NCBI GenBank assembly: GCA_936933955.1
Contig: CAKZIN010000033.1
Coordinates: 1-64,000 of the forward strand
Length of the DNA: 64,000 bases
Direction of reading: 5' to 3'
Origin: an uncultured Sphingopyxis sp.
Lineage (GTDB): Bacteria; Pseudomonadota; Alphaproteobacteria; Sphingomonadales; Sphingomonadaceae
The position numbers were made by a program, and so were the translations under genes. The notes beneath the pieces are model-generated. The model searched no databases and was not told where the DNA came from. It worked only from the letters and a program-made list of their open reading frames with translations. Positions 8,846 through 17,785 of this stretch are shown here, one piece after another (the first letter of the stretch is position 1; every line of letters starts with the position of its first letter).

Positions 8846-8977
8846 CCCTCCCCTGTAAAGGGGAGGTGGCAGCCCGCAGGGCTGACGGAGCGGTGTCCCC
8901 GTCAGCGTCGTGCCCCCCCAAACCGGTGACACCCCTCCGACCCGCTGCGCGGGCCACCTCCCCTTTCCAGGGGAGGA
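8846..8977. repeat. Palindromic intergenic element between the metH genes
   Basis: About 130 bp with inverted ends: CCTCCCCTGTAAAGGGGAGG at the left (a hairpin itself) and CCACCTCCCCTTTCCAGGGGAGG-type sequence at the right. Inner inverted segments include GAGGTGGC/GCCACCTC and GGTGTCCCC/GGTGACACC-like arms. It fills nearly all the gap between the two metH genes and supplies the GGGGAGG-like sequence upstream of the second gene. It differs in sequence from the 79-bp REP family. Confidence 0.75.
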
Positions 8978-8990
8978 ACTGGACAAAAGC

Positions 8991-11687
8991 ATGACCTCCA
9001 CCGCCTCCACCGCCCGCTTCGTCAATGTTGGCGAGCGCACCAACGTCACCGGATCGGCGGCGTTCAAAAAGCTGATCCTCGCCGGCGATTATGCCAAGGC
9101 GGTCGATGTCGCGCGCAGCCAGGTCGAGAACGGTGCGCAGATCATCGACGTCAACATGGACGAAGGGTTGCTCGACGCCGAACTGGCGATGACGACCTTC
9201 CTCAAGCTGATCGCCGCCGAACCAGACATCGCGCGGGTGCCGGTGATGATCGACAGCTCGAAATGGAGCGTCATCGAAGCGGGACTGAAGTGCGTCCCCG
9301 GCAAACCAATTGTCAATTCGATCAGCATGAAGGAGGGTGAGGGGCCGTTCCTCGAACAGGCCCGCGCCGCCCGCCGCTACGGGGCGGCGGTGGTGGTGAT
9401 GGCTTTCGACGAGGTCGGTCAGGCCGACACCGCGCAGCGCAAGGTCGAGATCTGCGAGCGCGCCTACAAGCTGCTCACTGCCGACGGCTTCCCGCCCGAG
9501 GACATCATCTTCGACCCCAATGTGTTTGCGGTGGCGACGGGGATCGAGGAGCATAACCGCTACGCCTTGGACTTCATCGAGGCGACGCGCGAGATCAAGG
9601 CGCGCTGCCCGCACGTTCACATCTCGGGCGGGCTCTCCAACCTCTCCTTCAGCTTTCGCGGCAACGAGCCGGTGCGCCGGGCGATGCACAGCGTGTTCCT
9701 CTATCACGCCATCTCCGCGGGCATGGACATGGCCATCGTCAACGCCGGGCAGCTCGACGTCTACGACACCATCGACCCCGAGCTACGGCAGGCGTGCGAG
9801 GACGTCATCCTCGACGCGCACCCGGACGCGACCGAGCGGCTTATCACGCTCGCCGAACGCTTCCGCGGCACCGACGTCGCGGCGGAAAAGGCGGCGGAGG
9901 AATGGCGCGGCTGGCCGGTCGCGCGCCGGCTCGAACATGCGCTGGTCAAGGGCATCGACGCGCACATCGTCGACGATACCGAGGAGGCACGTCAGCTCGC
10001 GCCGCGCCCGATCGAGGTCATCGAAGGCCCGCTGATGGACGGGATGAACATCGTCGGCGACCTGTTCGGGTCGGGCAAGATGTTCCTGCCGCAGGTGGTG
10101 AAATCCGCGCGCGTGATGAAAAAGGCGGTCGCGCACCTCATCCCCTTCATCGAAGCGGAAAAGGAGGAGGGCGCGCGCGCCAAGGGCCGTATCGTCATGG
10201 CGACGGTGAAGGGCGACGTGCACGACATCGGCAAGAATATCGTCGGCGTGGTGCTGCAGTGTAACGGTTACGAGGTGATCGACCTCGGCGTGATGGTGCC
10301 CTGGTCGAAGATCCTCGACACCGCGCGCGAAGTCGACGCCGACATCATCGGCCTCTCCGGCCTCATCACCCCTAGCCTCGACGAAATGGTGACGGTGGCG
10401 GAAGAGATGCAGCGCGCTAGCCTGTCGATCCCGCTGCTGATCGGTGGCGCCACCACCAGCCGCGTCCACACCGCGCTGCGCATCGACCCCGCCTACGACG
10501 GGCCGGTCATCCACGTGCTCGACGCGAGCCGCGCGGTCGGGGTCGCGACCAGCCTCGTCAGCGAAACCGGCGTCGCGGAATATGTGGGGGAGATCGCTCG
10601 CGACTATGCCCATGTCCGCGAGGTGCGCGAGGGCAAGGGCCAGTCGATGCTCGCGAGTCTCGCCGACGCGCGTGCCAACGGCTTCGACGCCGACATGCGC
10701 CTCAAACCCCCGCCGCCCGAGCAGCCGGGGCTGCATGTGTTCGACAACTGGGACCTCTCCGACCTCGCCGAGACGATCGACTGGACGCCGTTCTTTCGCT
10801 CGTGGGAGCTGGCGGGGGTGTTTCCCGCGATCCTCGATGATCCGATCGTCGGCGACAGCGCGCGCGGGCTGTGGGCTGATGCGCAGGCGATGCTGGCTCG
10901 CATCATCGAGGAGAAATGGCTGACCGCGAAGGGCGTCGTGGGCCTGTGGCCCTGCGCGCGCGAAGGCGACGACGTGGTGTTGCTCGAACCTCCCCTCCCG
11001 CTTGCGGGAGGGGCCGGGGGTGGGCCGGGTCCGGCACCGCTGGCGGCGCTGCAGCCCACCCCTAACCCCTCCCGCCCGCGGGAGGGGGACGGTCACGTCC
11101 GCCTCCCCTTCCTGCGCCAGCAGATCGTCAAGCGCGACGGGCGCGCGAACATGTGCCTCGCCGACTTCATCGATCCGGCGGGCGACTGGCTGGGCGGGTT
11201 TACCGTCGCCATTCACGGCATCGAGCCGCACCTCGAACGCTTCCGCGCGGCGCACGACGATTATTCGGACATCTTGCTGAAAGCGCTCGCCGATCGCTTC
11301 GCCGAAGCCTTTGCCGAGCGACTGCACGCGCACGTCCGCCGCGAGCTGTGGGGCTATGCGCCGGGCGAGCAGCTCGACAACGCCGCGCTGATCCGCGAGG
11401 AATATCGCGGCATCCGCCCCGCCCCCGGCTACCCAGCCTGCCCCGACCATAGTCTGAAGCCGATCCTGTTCGACCTGCTCGACGCAGAACGCACGGTCGG
11501 CGCCAGCCTCACCGAGAACTTCGCGATGCTGCCGACCTCGGCGGTGAGCGGCTTCTACTTCGGTCACCCGCAGGCGAGCTATTTCGGCGTCGCCCGGGTG
11601 GGAGAGGAGCAGCTCGTCGACTACGCCGCCCGCCGCGGGGTGGACGTCGACACCGCCCGTCGCTGGCTGCGACCCAACCTCGACTGA
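8991..11687 (+). CDS. metH: Methionine synthase, folate/B12/activation half (split MetH)
   Basis: An 898-residue protein with the remaining MetH modules in order: pterin-binding barrel (about 5-290), cobalamin cap and Rossmann domains (about 310-560) and the C-terminal AdoMet activation domain (about 600-898). The cobalamin-ligating motif D-x-H-x-x-G is at 409-414, with His411. The ATG at 8991 starts just before the conserved [10 protein letters not shown]. Residues about 667-699 (10989-11088) are a Pro/Gly-rich insertion encoded by a palindromic repeat, in frame and without stop, between DDVVLLE and [10 protein letters not shown] of the activation domain. The protein probably tolerates it as a surface loop. 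The conserved C-terminal SGFYFGHP, which contacts SAM in the family, is intact. Confidence 0.95.
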   Translation: MTSTASTARFVNVGERTNVTGSAAFKKLILAGDYAKAVDVARSQVENGAQIIDVNMDEGLLDAELAMTTFLKLIAAEPDIARVPVMIDSSKWSVIEAGLKCVPGKPIVNSISMKEGEGPFLEQARAARRYGAAVVVMAFDEVGQADTAQRKVEICERAYKLLTADGFPPEDIIFDPNVFAVATGIEEHNRYALDFIEATREIKARCPHVHISGGLSNLSFSFRGNEPVRRAMHSVFLYHAISAGMDMAIVNAGQLDVYDTIDPELRQACEDVILDAHPDATERLITLAERFRGTDVAAEKAAEEWRGWPVARRLEHALVKGIDAHIVDDTEEARQLAPRPIEVIEGPLMDGMNIVGDLFGSGKMFLPQVVKSARVMKKAVAHLIPFIEAEKEEGARAKGRIVMATVKGDVHDIGKNIVGVVLQCNGYEVIDLGVMVPWSKILDTAREVDADIIGLSGLITPSLDEMVTVAEEMQRASLSIPLLIGGATTSRVHTALRIDPAYDGPVIHVLDASRAVGVATSLVSETGVAEYVGEIARDYAHVREVREGKGQSMLASLADARANGFDADMRLKPPPPEQPGLHVFDNWDLSDLAETIDWTPFFRSWELAGVFPAILDDPIVGDSARGLWADAQAMLARIIEEKWLTAKGVVGLWPCAREGDDVVLLEPPLPLAGGAGGGPGPAPLAALQPTPNPSRPREGDGHVRLPFLRQQIVKRDGRANMCLADFIDPAGDWLGGFTVAIHGIEPHLERFRAAHDDYSDILLKALADRFAEAFAERLHAHVRRELWGYAPGEQLDNAALIREEYRGIRPAPGYPACPDHSLKPILFDLLDAERTVGASLTENFAMLPTSAVSGFYFGHPQASYFGVARVGEEQLVDYAARRGVDVDTARRWLRPNLD
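10989..11088. repeat. Palindromic element inserted in frame inside metH
   Basis: Two hairpins of nearly the same sequence, CCCCTCCCGCTTGCGGGAGGGG and its partner ending GCGGGAGGGGG, bracket inner inverted arms GGGGGTGGG and CCCACCCCTAA. The whole 100-bp unit looks like a dispersed intergenic palindrome that landed inside the activation-domain coding sequence. It encodes about 33 extra residues and keeps the frame. No second copy of this exact element lies elsewhere in the window; a short similar hairpin occurs at 36170-36192. Confidence 0.75.
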
Positions 11688-11754
11688 CGGTCGATCGTTT
11701 CCACGACTGGTGCCGGCATGGCGCGGATGCGAGCGCGCAGCTAAGGTCAGCGCC

Positions 11755-12669
11755 ATGTCACGCTTGACCCTTGCCCTCGCCCTCGCCCTCGCCTCCCCCG
11801 CCGCCGCGCAGGCGCAGCGGGTGAGCGTGCCCGAGCTCGGTCGCAGTTTCGCGAGCGTGCAGGCGGCGGTTTCCGCCATCGGTGCGGGGCGCGGGACCGT
11901 CCGCCTTGCACCCGGCGAGTATCGCGAATGTGCGGTGCAGGAGGCGGGCGACGTGCGGATCGAGGCCGCGCCCGGCACCGTCACCTTTGTCGGCACCGCG
12001 TGCGAGGGGAAGGCGGCGCTGGTGCTGCGCGGGCGAACCGCAAGCGTGGTTGGCGTCAACTTTCGCGGCATCCGCGTCCCCGACCGCAACGGCTCCGGCA
12101 TCCGGCACGAGGCGGGACGGCTCACCGTCGAGCGCAGCCGCTTCATCGACAGCGAACAGGGCATCCTCACCGCCAACGACCCGGCACTCAGCTTGAGTGT
12201 GGTGCGCAGCGACTTTTCGGGCCTCGGCGACAACGACGGTGGGCCGAGTCACGGGCTCTACGCCGGGGCAATCGGGCGGCTCGAGGTGCGCGAATGTCGT
12301 TTCGATCGCGGCACCGGGGGGCATTATGTGAAGAGCCGCGCGGCGGAGAACATCATCCTCAATTCGACCTTCGACGACAGCCGCGGACGCGCCACCAACT
12401 ATATGATCGACCTCGCCGGCGGAGGGCGCGGGACCATCGGCGGCAACCTCTTCATTCAAGGCGCGAAGAAGGAAAATTACAGCGCCTTCATCGCCGTCGC
12501 CGCCGAAGTGCGCGAGCATGCGGGGGAGGTCACGGTCGAGAACAACCGCGCGCAGTTTGCCCCTGGCGTGACCCGCGAGAGCGTATTCGTCGCAGGCTGG
12601 CGCGGGGTGCGCCCGGTACTGCGCGCCAACACGCTGGCCCCAAACCTCCGCGCGTGGGAGGCGCGTTGA
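11755..12669 (+). CDS. Exported right-handed beta-helix protein
   Basis: A 304-residue protein with a clear signal peptide cut near ASPAAAQAQ. The mature chain shows the short repeating strands of a parallel beta-helix: regularly spaced V-x-V and N/G turns such as GIRHEAGRLTVERSRFIDSEQGILTAND, and later NNRAQFAPG. This is the fold of pectate lyases, NosD and other right-handed beta-helix proteins. I see no pectate-lyase catalytic Arg/Asp cluster that I can assign, so the substrate is unknown; it could bind or cleave a polysaccharide in the periplasm. The start at 11755 gives the signal peptide. It stands between metH and the coq4-like gene without an evident operon. Confidence 0.75.
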   Translation: MSRLTLALALALASPAAAQAQRVSVPELGRSFASVQAAVSAIGAGRGTVRLAPGEYRECAVQEAGDVRIEAAPGTVTFVGTACEGKAALVLRGRTASVVGVNFRGIRVPDRNGSGIRHEAGRLTVERSRFIDSEQGILTANDPALSLSVVRSDFSGLGDNDGGPSHGLYAGAIGRLEVRECRFDRGTGGHYVKSRAAENIILNSTFDDSRGRATNYMIDLAGGGRGTIGGNLFIQGAKKENYSAFIAVAAEVREHAGEVTVENNRAQFAPGVTRESVFVAGWRGVRPVLRANTLAPNLRAWEAR

Positions 12670-12680
12670 TCCAAAGTTCT

Positions 12681-12757
12681 GTTCCTGCGAAAGCAGGAGC
12701 CTGGTGCGGAGCGGCGCCGCGTTTGATCGCCCTGGGCTCCTGCCTTTGCAGGAGCAC
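12681..12757. repeat. REP-like palindromic element, copy 2
   Basis: A slightly diverged, 77-bp copy of the element first seen at 4275-4353. The left end is GTTCCTGCGAAAGCAGGAGC and the right end GGCTCCTGCCTTTGCAGGAG followed by CAC. It lies just past the beta-helix gene and may act as its transcript end. Confidence 0.8.
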
Positions 12758-12812
12758 GTGGCGGTTCAGGCCGCATGTTGACACCGCTGTCAGTATAACC
12801 AACTGAGCCACC

Positions 12813-13625
12813 ATGAACGCGCCCACTCGCCTCGATTTCAGCACCGCCACCTCCGCCATTGCAGAGCGGCAGTTCATGGACCCAACGCGTGAGCGACTGA
12901 AGCTGCGGCCGATGAAGGCATGGCGCCACTTTCGGGCTCTCGTCGCCGACAAGGAAGACACGCGGCAGGTCTTCGGCATCTTCGAGGCGCTGCCCCGCGC
13001 GGGGTTCGTCGACGACGCGCGCGCCTTTTGCGCGAGTGCCACCGGCCGCGCGCGCATGGCGAGCGAACCCTACCTCCCCGACCTGCTCGACGATCACGCC
13101 CCGATTGCCGCGCTGCCGGAAGGCACGGTTGGACGCGCCTACCTCCATTTCATGACCAGTCAGGGCCTCAGCGCCGCGGGGCTGGTCGAGGAATCGGAGA
13201 AGCAGTTCCGCACGCGCTACGACGACCAGATGCAGTGGTACGGCGACCGCCTGCGCGACACGCACGACATGCTGCACATCCTCACCGGCCATAGCCGCGA
13301 TGCGCTGGGGGAGGCGTGCGTGCTGGCGTTCACCTATGGTCAGACCGGCAACTACGGCAACGCTTTCATCGCCACGCTCGCGGGGCGGGAGATCAAGCGG
13401 GGCACGCGCGTAGGTGCGCCGGTGTTCAAGGCGCTGTGGCAGGCCTATCGCAACGGCAAGCGCTCGCCCAACATCATCAACGAGGATATTCGCGCGCTGC
13501 TCGCCGAGCCGCTGGGCGCGGCGCGTCGGCGGCTCAACATCGACGAGCCGGTGCACTATCGCGCCTGCCACGAGGCTTTTCGCGGGCGGGGCATCGACCC
13601 GTTCGCGGCGATGGCGCCCGCCTGA
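12813..13625 (+). CDS. Coq4-family ubiquinone biosynthesis protein
   Basis: A 270-residue soluble protein of the Coq4 family. Members take part in ubiquinone synthesis, where eukaryotic COQ4 organises the Coq complex and has been linked to removal of the ring C1 carboxyl. The diagnostic metal motif H-D-x-x-H-(x11)-E is present as His151, Asp152, His155 and Glu167 within DTHDMLHILTGHSRDALGE. The surrounding FTYGQTGN segment also matches the family. It is monocistronic, downstream of a REP element and upstream of dapE. The window also encodes UbiA, UbiE and UbiB, so a link to the quinone pathway is reasonable, though the genes are not adjacent. Confidence 0.88.
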   Translation: MNAPTRLDFSTATSAIAERQFMDPTRERLKLRPMKAWRHFRALVADKEDTRQVFGIFEALPRAGFVDDARAFCASATGRARMASEPYLPDLLDDHAPIAALPEGTVGRAYLHFMTSQGLSAAGLVEESEKQFRTRYDDQMQWYGDRLRDTHDMLHILTGHSRDALGEACVLAFTYGQTGNYGNAFIATLAGREIKRGTRVGAPVFKALWQAYRNGKRSPNIINEDIRALLAEPLGAARRRLNIDEPVHYRACHEAFRGRGIDPFAAMAPA

Positions 13626-13683
13626 CGCCGACCCGCACGTCCGCCCCCTTCCCCGCCGCGAGGCCAGCCGCTAGCGGCGCTGG

Positions 13684-14838
13684 ATGGCCAGCCTCTCCCC
13701 GCTCGATGTCGTCGCGCTCGCCGAGGCGCTGATCGCCGCGCCCAGCGTCACCCCTGCGCGCGGCGAGGTGTTCGACGTGCTGGAAGCGGCGCTGGTGCCG
13801 CTCGGTTTCGACGTGCATCGCTCCATCGACGGCGAAGCGCCAGACGGCCCGGTGGAGAACCTCCTCGCCACTCGCCCCGGCGGCGCGGCCCACCTCGCCT
13901 ACGCCGGACACCTCGACGTCGTCCCGGCGGGCGAGGGGTGGACCGGCGACGCGTTCGCGCCGCGCATCGCGGGCGGAATCCTCTACGGCCGCGGGGCGAG
14001 CGACATGAAGGGCTCGGTCGCTGCCTTCGTCGCGGCAGCGGCGGCAGTGCCCGCGGAGGCCGCGACGCTCACGCTGATCATCACCGGCGACGAGGAAGGC
14101 CCCGCGGTCCACGGCACGCGCGCGCTGATGGGGCACATGGCGGCGCTCGGCATCGACCCGGACGCGATCCTCACCGGCGAGCCGACCAGCGTCGCGCGAC
14201 TGGGCGACACGCTCAAGCTTGGACGGCGCGGGTCGGTCAACATCTGGATCCGCGTGCCCGGGCAGGAGGGCCACGTCGCCTATCCGCACAAGGCCGACAA
14301 TCCGATCCCGCGCCTTGTCGCCATGCTGGCGGAGATCGACGCGCTGGTGCTGGATGAGGGGACGGCGGCGTTTCAGCCGTCCAACATCGAGATCACCAGC
14401 GTCGACGTCGGCAATCCCGCGACCAACGTCATCCCGCCGGAGGCCCGCGCGCGGCTGTCGATCCGCTTCAATGACCTCCACCGCGGCGACGCGCTGGGCG
14501 AGCGCATCGCGGCGATCGTCCACGCCCACGACCCCCGCGCCAGCGTCGAGGTCAAGGTCTCCGGTGAGGCGTTCCAATCGCGTCCTGGGCCCTTTGTCGA
14601 CATGGTCGCCGCAGCGATCCGCGACGTCACCGGGGTCGAGCCAGAGCGTTCGACCAGCGGCGGCACCTCCGATTCGCGCTTTCTCCATACGCTCGCGCCG
14701 ATCTGCGATTTCGGGCCGCCCAACGCGACGATGCACAAGCGCGACGAGGCGATCGCGATCGACGACCTCCACGCCCTCGTCGCGATCTATCGTCGGCTGA
14801 TCGAGCGCTTCGCTGAGGCAGAGCGTAGCAACACGTAG
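13684..14838 (+). CDS. dapE: Succinyl-diaminopimelate desuccinylase DapE
   Basis: DapE hydrolyses N-succinyl-LL-diaminopimelate to LL-diaminopimelate on the route to lysine and peptidoglycan. The 384-residue M20 metallopeptidase shows the dinuclear zinc ligands in the expected order: His76 in AGHLDVVP, Asp107 in GASDMKG, Glu137-Glu138 in GDEEGP and a C-terminal His in NATMHKRDE. The SSGGTSDSRF-type motif appears as TSGGTSDSRF. The start is the ATG at 13684. The 3' end overlaps the convergent smr gene by 52 bp, so the last 17 codons of each gene are read from both strands. Confidence 0.95.
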   Translation: MASLSPLDVVALAEALIAAPSVTPARGEVFDVLEAALVPLGFDVHRSIDGEAPDGPVENLLATRPGGAAHLAYAGHLDVVPAGEGWTGDAFAPRIAGGILYGRGASDMKGSVAAFVAAAAAVPAEAATLTLIITGDEEGPAVHGTRALMGHMAALGIDPDAILTGEPTSVARLGDTLKLGRRGSVNIWIRVPGQEGHVAYPHKADNPIPRLVAMLAEIDALVLDEGTAAFQPSNIEITSVDVGNPATNVIPPEARARLSIRFNDLHRGDALGERIAAIVHAHDPRASVEVKVSGEAFQSRPGPFVDMVAAAIRDVTGVEPERSTSGGTSDSRFLHTLAPICDFGPPNATMHKRDEAIAIDDLHALVAIYRRLIERFAEAERSNT

Positions 14839-15365
14839 ACCGCGCCCGTCCCCCCGTGGCGCGGGTGCGCGGGGCGGACCGAAAGCACGCGATCGCCGAA
14901 CGGCCCGTGCGCGAGCCACGCCTCCAGCTCGCGCCGGATCGCGCCGCGCGGCGCTTCGTCGGGGCCGCGGCGCTTGCCGGCGATCACCAGCAGCACGCGG
15001 ACGCCGTCCTGAAGCGCCCGGTCGATCGCGTGGTGCAGGCGGGCGTGCGCGCCGCTGAGCGTCTGGCCGTGGAGGTCGAGCGTGCGCTCCACCTCCACGC
15101 GTCCGCCACGAAAGCGCCGCTCCCAATGACCGTCGGGCGCGGCGTCGATGCCCTTGGTCGAGGCCAAGGCGCGCGCTGGCGGCGGAAGCAGCGGCGCGGG
15201 CACACGGCCCCTCACGCTTTTGGGCGCCGGAAGCGGTGGCGCGGCGGCGGCGCTTGTTTCGCGGGGCGGGCTGACGGAAAGCTCGCGCGGGGTCCGCAGC
15301 GGCTTTACGTCAGCGACCACCCGCCGCCAGAGCCGCTCACCCGGTTCCTCGTCCGCCCGCGCCAT
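14787..15365 (-). CDS. Smr-domain protein
   Basis: A 192-residue protein with a Pro-rich N-terminal half and a C-terminal Smr domain (about 95-180). The domain holds the DLHG motif (DLHGQTLSGAHARL), the VLLVIAGK strand and the terminal HGGTGAVYVLLR. Smr domains nick or bind nucleic acids and, in some bacteria, act in collided-ribosome rescue or mRNA cleavage; the role here is not settled. It is the last gene of timA-mltA-smr, 7 bp after mltA, a conserved alphaproteobacterial order. The frame is open further upstream but that part is mltA antisense-frame sequence. The end overlaps dapE by 52 bp. Confidence 0.88.
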   Translation of the reverse strand: MARADEEPGERLWRRVVADVKPLRTPRELSVSPPRETSAAAAPPLPAPKSVRGRVPAPLLPPPARALASTKGIDAAPDGHWERRFRGGRVEVERTLDLHGQTLSGAHARLHHAIDRALQDGVRVLLVIAGKRRGPDEAPRGAIRRELEAWLAHGPFGDRVLSVRPAHPRHGGTGAVYVLLRSASAKRSISRR

Positions 15366-15372
15366 GCTGCGA

Positions 15373-16566
15373 TCAGCCCGGCGCGGTGAGGCGGGTGACG
15401 CTGATCTTTGGCAACAGCACCAGCGCTTCGCCGCGCGCCGACATGGCGCCGGCGATGCGCGCTGCCTCCTCGCCCGCCCCCCAGAAGCTGTCGAAACGGT
15501 TGGCGCCGCGGATCGCGCCGCCGGTGTCCTGCGCGATCCACAGTCCGTCGAGCGACGCGGGTGCGCCCGGTTCCGCGCGCAGCCAGACCGGCGCACCCAG
15601 CGGCACAAAGGCGGGGTCGGCTGCGACGCTCGCGCGGGCGCGGACGGGCACACCGAGAGCGCCGATGGCGCCCTCCCCTTCGAGCTCGCGGAAGAAGACG
15701 TAACTGGGGTTGCGCTGCATGATGCTGCGGCCGCCGTCGAGCTGCGCGCGCAGGTGGGCAACGATCCCCTGCATCGTTGCTTGCCCCGGCTGAAGCGCGC
15801 CCGCCTCCCGCAGCACGCGGCCGATCGCGACATAATCGCGCCCGTTCTGGCCCGCGTAGCCGATCCGCATCACGCTGCCGTCGGGCAGGCGCAGTCGCCC
15901 GGAGCCCTGCACCTGGAGGAAGAACAGCTCGATCGGGTCCGCCGCCCAGGCAAGTTCGAGCCCGCGCCCGGCGAGCGCGCCGCCGTCGATCGCGGTGCGG
16001 TCGTGGTAGGGGACCAGCCGCTGTCCCTCCACCCGACCGCGCACCCGGCGACCGGCGAGGGCCGTGTTGAAGGCGCCCAGGTCGGCCTCGATCAGATCGT
16101 TCGGGACGCGGTAGATCGGCGTTTCGTAGCCAGGCGCACGGCTCCGCGAGCCGCGGATTTCGGGCTCGTAATAGCCGGTGACGAACGCCCGCCCATCACC
16201 CACCCGAACCGCCGCGAACTGGTCGGCGAAGAAACGTCGCGCGTCACTGGCGCTGGCCGCTGCGGCGCAGGCCGGAGCCCAGTCGCCCGGCCGCGTCAGT
16301 CCGCTTGTATCGGTCCGCCGCAGGAGCGCAGGGCAACTCGCGCGGAAGCTCGCCAGCGCAGCCTCGGCATTGTCGAGCGGCGGCATCGCCGCGGCAAACA
16401 CACCCGCCGCGAACGCGTTGGCGGCGGCCGGGGCGGGCGTCACGAGCGGTGTGGGCGGCGTCGCCACCACCGGCGCGCCCTGACGCGGCCCGACGCAGCT
16501 ACCTAGGCCAAGCGCCGTCAATGCTCCGAGAAGGATCCGCCGCCCCGGAACGCCCCGTCCGCGCAT
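15373..16566 (-). CDS. mltA: Membrane-bound lytic murein transglycosylase MltA
   Basis: MltA cleaves the MurNAc-GlcNAc bond of peptidoglycan to form anhydro-muropeptides, acting from the outer membrane's inner face. The 397-residue precursor begins at the ATG at 16566 with a signal peptide and a lipobox L-G-S-C (Cys24). The MltA domain includes VTGYYEPEIRGSR, and the 3D-type domain carries the catalytic Asp region QDTGGAIRGANRFDSFWGAG near the C-terminus. Neighbours timA (7 bp upstream) and smr (7 bp downstream) form a tight operon. Confidence 0.94.
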   Translation of the reverse strand: MRGRGVPGRRILLGALTALGLGSCVGPRQGAPVVATPPTPLVTPAPAAANAFAAGVFAAAMPPLDNAEAALASFRASCPALLRRTDTSGLTRPGDWAPACAAAASASDARRFFADQFAAVRVGDGRAFVTGYYEPEIRGSRSRAPGYETPIYRVPNDLIEADLGAFNTALAGRRVRGRVEGQRLVPYHDRTAIDGGALAGRGLELAWAADPIELFFLQVQGSGRLRLPDGSVMRIGYAGQNGRDYVAIGRVLREAGALQPGQATMQGIVAHLRAQLDGGRSIMQRNPSYVFFRELEGEGAIGALGVPVRARASVAADPAFVPLGAPVWLRAEPGAPASLDGLWIAQDTGGAIRGANRFDSFWGAGEEAARIAGAMSARGEALVLLPKISVTRLTAPG

Positions 16567-16573
16567 GTCGCGC

Positions 16574-17242
16574 TTAGCCCGCGTCGGTTTCGTCGAGCTG
16601 CCAATCGGGGCTCGCATCGCCGACCCGGCGGACGAAGCTCCACACATCCTCGGTAACGACCGCATCGGTGAGCGAACCGGCGATCACCTTGCCTTCCGCA
16701 TCGCGCGTCACAGCGGCGATGTCGGCAACGAAATGCACCACCAGTCGCGCCGTCTGGCGGTCGGCCGCGGCATCCACGATCACCGCCTTTTCGATATAGA
16801 CGACCCGGTTTTCGAGCCGCTCGCCACGTTCCTCGCGCGCGGTGATGGCAGCGTCGAACGCTTCAAAGCTTTCCGGCGTCGTCAGGCTGCGCAGGGCGTC
16901 GCGATCGCCGCGCCAGAATGCCTCGAGGATCGCCTTGTACGCCTCACGCGCGCCGTGGATGAAGCGGCCAACGTCGAAGCCCTTCTCCGCCTGAAGTAGC
17001 GCGCGGATGCCCAGTTCGGCTTGCGGTTCGTACACGGTGGGGAGCGGAATGGCCGGAGCTGCACCTCGGGTCGCGTCCGCATCTCCGGCCCGCAGCGCCG
17101 CCGCGGGCGCGGTGCGCGGCGCTTCGTCGCGGCGCGGCAGCAGCGGCGTGTCGCCGTCCTGCCCGTGCTTGCCCAGCACCGACCACAGCCGCAGCCCGAG
17201 AAACGCGGCGATCATCGCAAGGACGACGATGGTGGCAGTCAT
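16574..17242 (-). CDS. timA: TimA, Tim44-like adaptor protein
   Basis: A 222-residue protein with one N-terminal transmembrane helix (residues about 2-20), a disordered linker and a Tim44-like domain (about 95-215, beginning LLQAEKGFDVGRFIHGAREAYKAILEAFWRGD). It is the bacterial counterpart of mitochondrial Tim44; a role in inner-membrane protein handling is inferred from homology rather than shown. The ATG at 17242 puts the hydrophobic helix at the very N-terminus. It leads the timA-mltA-smr operon and is divergent from secB, the usual arrangement in alphaproteobacteria. Confidence 0.88.
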   Translation of the reverse strand: MTATIVVLAMIAAFLGLRLWSVLGKHGQDGDTPLLPRRDEAPRTAPAAALRAGDADATRGAAPAIPLPTVYEPQAELGIRALLQAEKGFDVGRFIHGAREAYKAILEAFWRGDRDALRSLTTPESFEAFDAAITAREERGERLENRVVYIEKAVIVDAAADRQTARLVVHFVADIAAVTRDAEGKVIAGSLTDAVVTEDVWSFVRRVGDASPDWQLDETDAG

Positions 17243-17785
17243 GACAAGCCTCTTCCACCCCGCAAACAAGGCGCGTCCCGGATGGTCGCGAGCGGAGATA
17301 TCGCATGTAGGCGAGATGGCCGCGCACTTCAAATCAGGCAGAAGGAGGAGGCGAGATCGACCGAGGGCCACGGCGGAAGTTCAGGCTAAGTTCACGCGAT
17401 AAGTTAACTTTAACGCTATTGCGATGCGGTAGCAAATCGCTTTTTCGAGGCGGCGTGCGGCGTTTGTCGCAGTCTCGAGCCGACATGCGCGTGCGCTTCT
17501 ACGAAGGTCGGCCGGGCGGCTACGCCCAAGAGGCTGCACAATGAGTGCTCCTGCGAAAGCAGGAGCCCAGGGCGGTGGGGCGCCGCGCTGAGTCGCCCTA
17601 GGCTCCTGCTTTCGCAGGAGCACCGAGAGCCGCCCGCCTGCCCTGCCCCCACTGCTTCGGCCTTCGCCGGAGTACAGCGTACCCCACCCATTTGCGCCGC
17701 CTTGCCCCGGCTGCTAGGGCGCGCGGGACTTTGGCGGGGCGGTGGCGCCGCGCTGCGAACCTCCAGCGAACGGATCGACAGAAAC
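17243..17785. other. Divergent timA-secB intergenic region
   Basis: 543 bp between the two divergent starts. It holds an AT-rich patch with the palindrome AAGTTAACTT near 17401, probably within a promoter region, and one REP-like element at 17545-17623. A 19-codon ATG frame at 17485-17544 has no supporting evidence. I see no other gene. Confidence 0.6.
17545..17623. repeat. REP-like palindromic element, copy 3
   Basis: The best-conserved copy of the 79-bp family: GTGCTCCTGCGAAAGCAGGA at the left end and its exact inverted counterpart TCCTGCTTTCGCAGGAGCAC at the right end, separated by the CCCAGGGC...GCCCTAGG inner arms. It lies upstream of secB, not at a gene end. Confidence 0.87.

Noticed and set aside
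7795..11687. metH as a pseudogene split by mutation
   Set aside because: The first gene ends at a domain boundary, the second starts at a proper ATG, all motifs are intact, and two-gene MetH is usual in this clade as far as I know.
9783..12233. 816-codon open frame on the minus strand across metH
   Set aside because: It is antisense to the conserved metH gene and reads as low-complexity His/Arg/Asp/Ala sequence without any family; in GC-rich DNA such shadows are common.
17485..17544. 19-codon ATG open frame before the REP copy upstream of secB
   Set aside because: Too short, without a ribosome binding site or known leader-peptide features.
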